Shown here piece by piece: positions 62,590-64,000 of a DNA stretch of 64,000 nt. Origin of the DNA: Hyphomicrobiales bacterium (lineage in GTDB: Bacteria; Pseudomonadota; Alphaproteobacteria; Rhizobiales; Xanthobacteraceae); the NCBI GenBank assembly GCA_017305535.1, contig JAFKKN010000008.1, forward strand, positions 124,001 to 188,000. Reading direction: 5' to 3'. Both the position numbers and the translations under genes were made by a program. Position 1 is the first letter of the stretch, and every line of letters begins with the position of its first letter. The notes under the pieces were generated by a model, which was not told where the DNA came from, searched no databases, and was given only the letters and a program-made list of their open reading frames with translations.

Positions 62590-63447
62590 ATGCCGCCGCG
62601 TGCGTATTGGAAAGGCTTGCTGAAACTGTCGCTGGTGTCCTGCCCAGTCGTGCTTTACCCGGCGACGACGGCATCGGAACGGACACACTTCCACCAGATC
62701 AACAAGGAGACCGGCCATCGGTTGCGCCAGCAGATGGTCGATGCCGAAACCGGCGACGTGGTCGAGAAGGACGAGAAGGGCCGCGGCTATGAACTGTCGA
62801 AAGGCAAGTATGTCGAGATCGACCAGGCCGACCTCGACGCCGTGCAAATCGAGAGCAGCCACACCATCGAGATCGACGCCTTCGTGCCGCGCGAGGAGAT
62901 CGACGAACGCTATTTCGAAAAGCCGTATTTCATCGCACCCGACGGCAAGACCGGCATCGACGCCTTCGCCGTGATCCGCGACGCCATGAAGCGGCAGGAC
63001 AAGGCGGCGCTGGCCCGCATCGTGCTGACCAACCGCGAGCACGTCATCGCGCTGCGGCCGCTCGACAAGGGGCTGCTTGGCACCACGCTGCGCTATCCAT
63101 ACGAATTGCGCGACGAAGACGATTACTTCGACGACATCCCCTCGCCGCGCATCTCGAAGGACATGGTAGACCTTGCCGCGCACATCCTCGACACCAAGTC
63201 GGCGAAGTTCGATCCGAGCACGTTCAAGGACAAATACGAGACAGCCCTGAAGGCGCTGGTGAAGCGCAAGGCATCCGGCAAGGTGATCAAGGCGCCGGAG
63301 CCGGAGGCCAGGCCCGACAACGTCGTCGACCTGATGGGCGCACTCCGCGCCAGCCTCGGGCGGAAGAAGCCGGCGTCAGGCCGAAGCACATCGACGGCAC
63401 GTCGCAAAACCGCGAAAACCCCGGCGCGGCGCAGGCGGGCGTCGTGA
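62590..63447 (+). CDS. ku: Ku homodimeric DNA end-binding protein
   Basis: Bacterial Ku, 285 residues. The beta-barrel core starts AYWKGLLKLSLVSCPVVLYPATT; KAALARIVLTNREHVIALRP is the conserved bridge region. The C-terminal ~50 residues are basic and Pro/Ser/Thr-rich (KKPASGRSTSTARRKTAKTPARRRRAS), the LigD-interacting and DNA-binding extension. It binds double-strand ends and recruits LigD. Confidence 0.96.
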   Translation: MPPRAYWKGLLKLSLVSCPVVLYPATTASERTHFHQINKETGHRLRQQMVDAETGDVVEKDEKGRGYELSKGKYVEIDQADLDAVQIESSHTIEIDAFVPREEIDERYFEKPYFIAPDGKTGIDAFAVIRDAMKRQDKAALARIVLTNREHVIALRPLDKGLLGTTLRYPYELRDEDDYFDDIPSPRISKDMVDLAAHILDTKSAKFDPSTFKDKYETALKALVKRKASGKVIKAPEPEARPDNVVDLMGALRASLGRKKPASGRSTSTARRKTAKTPARRRRAS

Positions 63448-63490
63448 GCGTCTAATTCGAAAGACGACTTATGGGATCAAGGCTCGATTC

Positions 63491-63571
63491 CGTCATTGCG
63501 AGGAGCGAAGCGACGAAGCAATCCAGACCAAACAAGAAAGACTGGATTGCTTCGCTGCGCTCGCAATGACG
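63491..63571. repeat. Palindromic repeat, GTCATTGCGAGGAGC family
   Basis: Starts CGTCATTGCGAGGAGCGAAG, arms nearly perfect over about 33 bases, centre ACCAAACAAGAAAG. It is the cleanest copy of this family in the window. Confidence 0.87.
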
Positions 63572-63595
63572 AAAGTTGCAAGCTCCAAACATGAC

Positions 63596-63620
63596 TTGGG
63601 CCGCACATGATGCGGCCCAA
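63596..63620. terminator. Hairpin between ku and HU genes
   Basis: Perfect 10-base arms TTGGGCCGCA/TGCGGCCCAA around CATGA. No T-run follows; it could end transcripts from either side. Confidence 0.5.
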
Positions 63621-63653
63621 TATCACTCTGATGGACGATGAAGAAGCAACGGA

Positions 63654-63683
63654 CCGGGTTTCGGCTGAGCGGCCGAAACCCGG
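63654..63683 (-). terminator. Hairpin after the HU gene
   Basis: Perfect 12-base arms CCGGGTTTCGGC/GCCGAAACCCGG with a 6-base loop, 7 bases beyond the HU stop. The tail is only moderately T-rich, but position and stability fit a terminator. Confidence 0.65.
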
Positions 63684-63690
63684 ATCGTTC

Positions 63691-63990
63691 TTACACCGCG
63701 TCCTTGGCGGCCTTGACCGGGCGCGCGCGCACGATCTTGCGGGCCGGCTTGGCCTTGAAGGTCATGGCTTCGCCGGTGAAGGGGTTGGTGCCCTTACGCG
63801 CCTTGGTGGCCGGCTTCTTGATGACGACGAACTTCGCGAACCCCGGAACCAGGAAGAGACCATTCTTCTTGAGTTCCTTGTGGCCGACCTCAACGAGCGT
63901 GTCCATCACGCCCTTGACGTCCCGCTTCGACAATTCGGTCTGCGTCGCAATCCGTTCGATCAACTGCGCTTTCGACATCTGGGTGGGCAT
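63691..63990 (-). CDS. HU/IHF-family histone-like DNA-binding protein
   Basis: Protein of 99 residues, first gene at the right edge. SKAQLIERIATQTELSKRDVKGVMDTLVEVGHKEL forms the helical dimer body and FVVIKKPATKARKGTNPFTGEAMTFKAKPARKIVRARP the DNA-binding arm. The N-P in GTNPFTGE is the intercalating Pro of HU/IHF. The C-terminal Lys/Ala tail (PVKAAKDAV) is a little longer than in E. coli HU. AGGAG precedes the ATG with good spacing. Confidence 0.95.
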   Translation of the reverse strand: MPTQMSKAQLIERIATQTELSKRDVKGVMDTLVEVGHKELKKNGLFLVPGFAKFVVIKKPATKARKGTNPFTGEAMTFKAKPARKIVRARPVKAAKDAV

Positions 63991-64000
63991 TGTATCTCCT

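Noticed and set aside
57013-63571. CRISPR array
   Set aside because: The repeats are palindromic, far apart and unevenly spaced, with no uniform spacers and no cas genes.

Overview
This is a GC-rich (roughly mid-60s percent) chromosomal segment from an alphaproteobacterium. Gene content points to Rhizobiales, most likely Bradyrhizobiaceae/Nitrobacteraceae (Bradyrhizobium, Rhodopseudomonas, Afipia and relatives). The clues are the ChvI-ChvG-HprK-EIIA-HPr block next to pckA, the DUF2865 protein, and the recurring palindromic intergenic repeats built on GGCCGG and GTCATTGCGAGGAGC. I place it at family level only. No phage, plasmid backbone, insertion sequence, rRNA or CRISPR array is visible.

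Layout. Positions 1-3069 hold the end of a K+/H+ antiporter and a modABC molybdate transporter. Positions 3278-10900 hold a murein endopeptidase, a DctPQM TRAP transporter, pyrE, an NhaD-type antiporter and two poorly known proteins. Positions 11200-16000 hold a small conserved-looking ORF, glycogen phosphorylase, an aldo/keto reductase and a thioesterase. Positions 16057-22964 are a carbon/envelope signalling block: pckA, a HugZ-like protein, chvI-chvG, a short hprK, EIIA-Man and HPr. Next come ilvA and a decayed L-serine dehydratase fragment.

The most distinctive region is 24826-38825. It has an IclR regulator facing a 13-gene minus-strand operon, with a divergent acyl-CoA dehydrogenase at the far end. 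The operon encodes an acyl-CoA dehydrogenase, enoyl-CoA hydratase, a thiolase-like protein without the usual nucleophilic Cys, a DUF35 protein, a FAS1-type/MaoC hydratase pair, a complete Liv-type ABC importer, an ADP-forming acyl-CoA synthetase and a second enoyl-CoA hydratase. This is an import-activate-degrade pathway for an unknown acyl substrate. Its core resembles the ChsE/ChsH/Ltp2 retro-aldol side-chain module of actinobacterial steroid catabolism. GAGAAT motifs shared by the operon promoter and the iclR start suggest local control.

The rest (38900-64000) is mostly housekeeping and accessory genes: an initiator tRNA, an aldehyde dehydrogenase/GMC oxidoreductase pair, CvpA, SDR, MBL hydrolase, FAH-family and GST genes, ogt, a PilZ protein, a His-rich exported protein, leuD, maeB, pyrC, LysR/pirin, wrbA, DUF2171 and CsbD stress-type proteins, an S10 carboxypeptidase, a divergent ligD/ku NHEJ pair, and an HU gene at the right edge. 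Many intergenic gaps here contain palindromic repeats, two of which carry the same 36-nt inner module.
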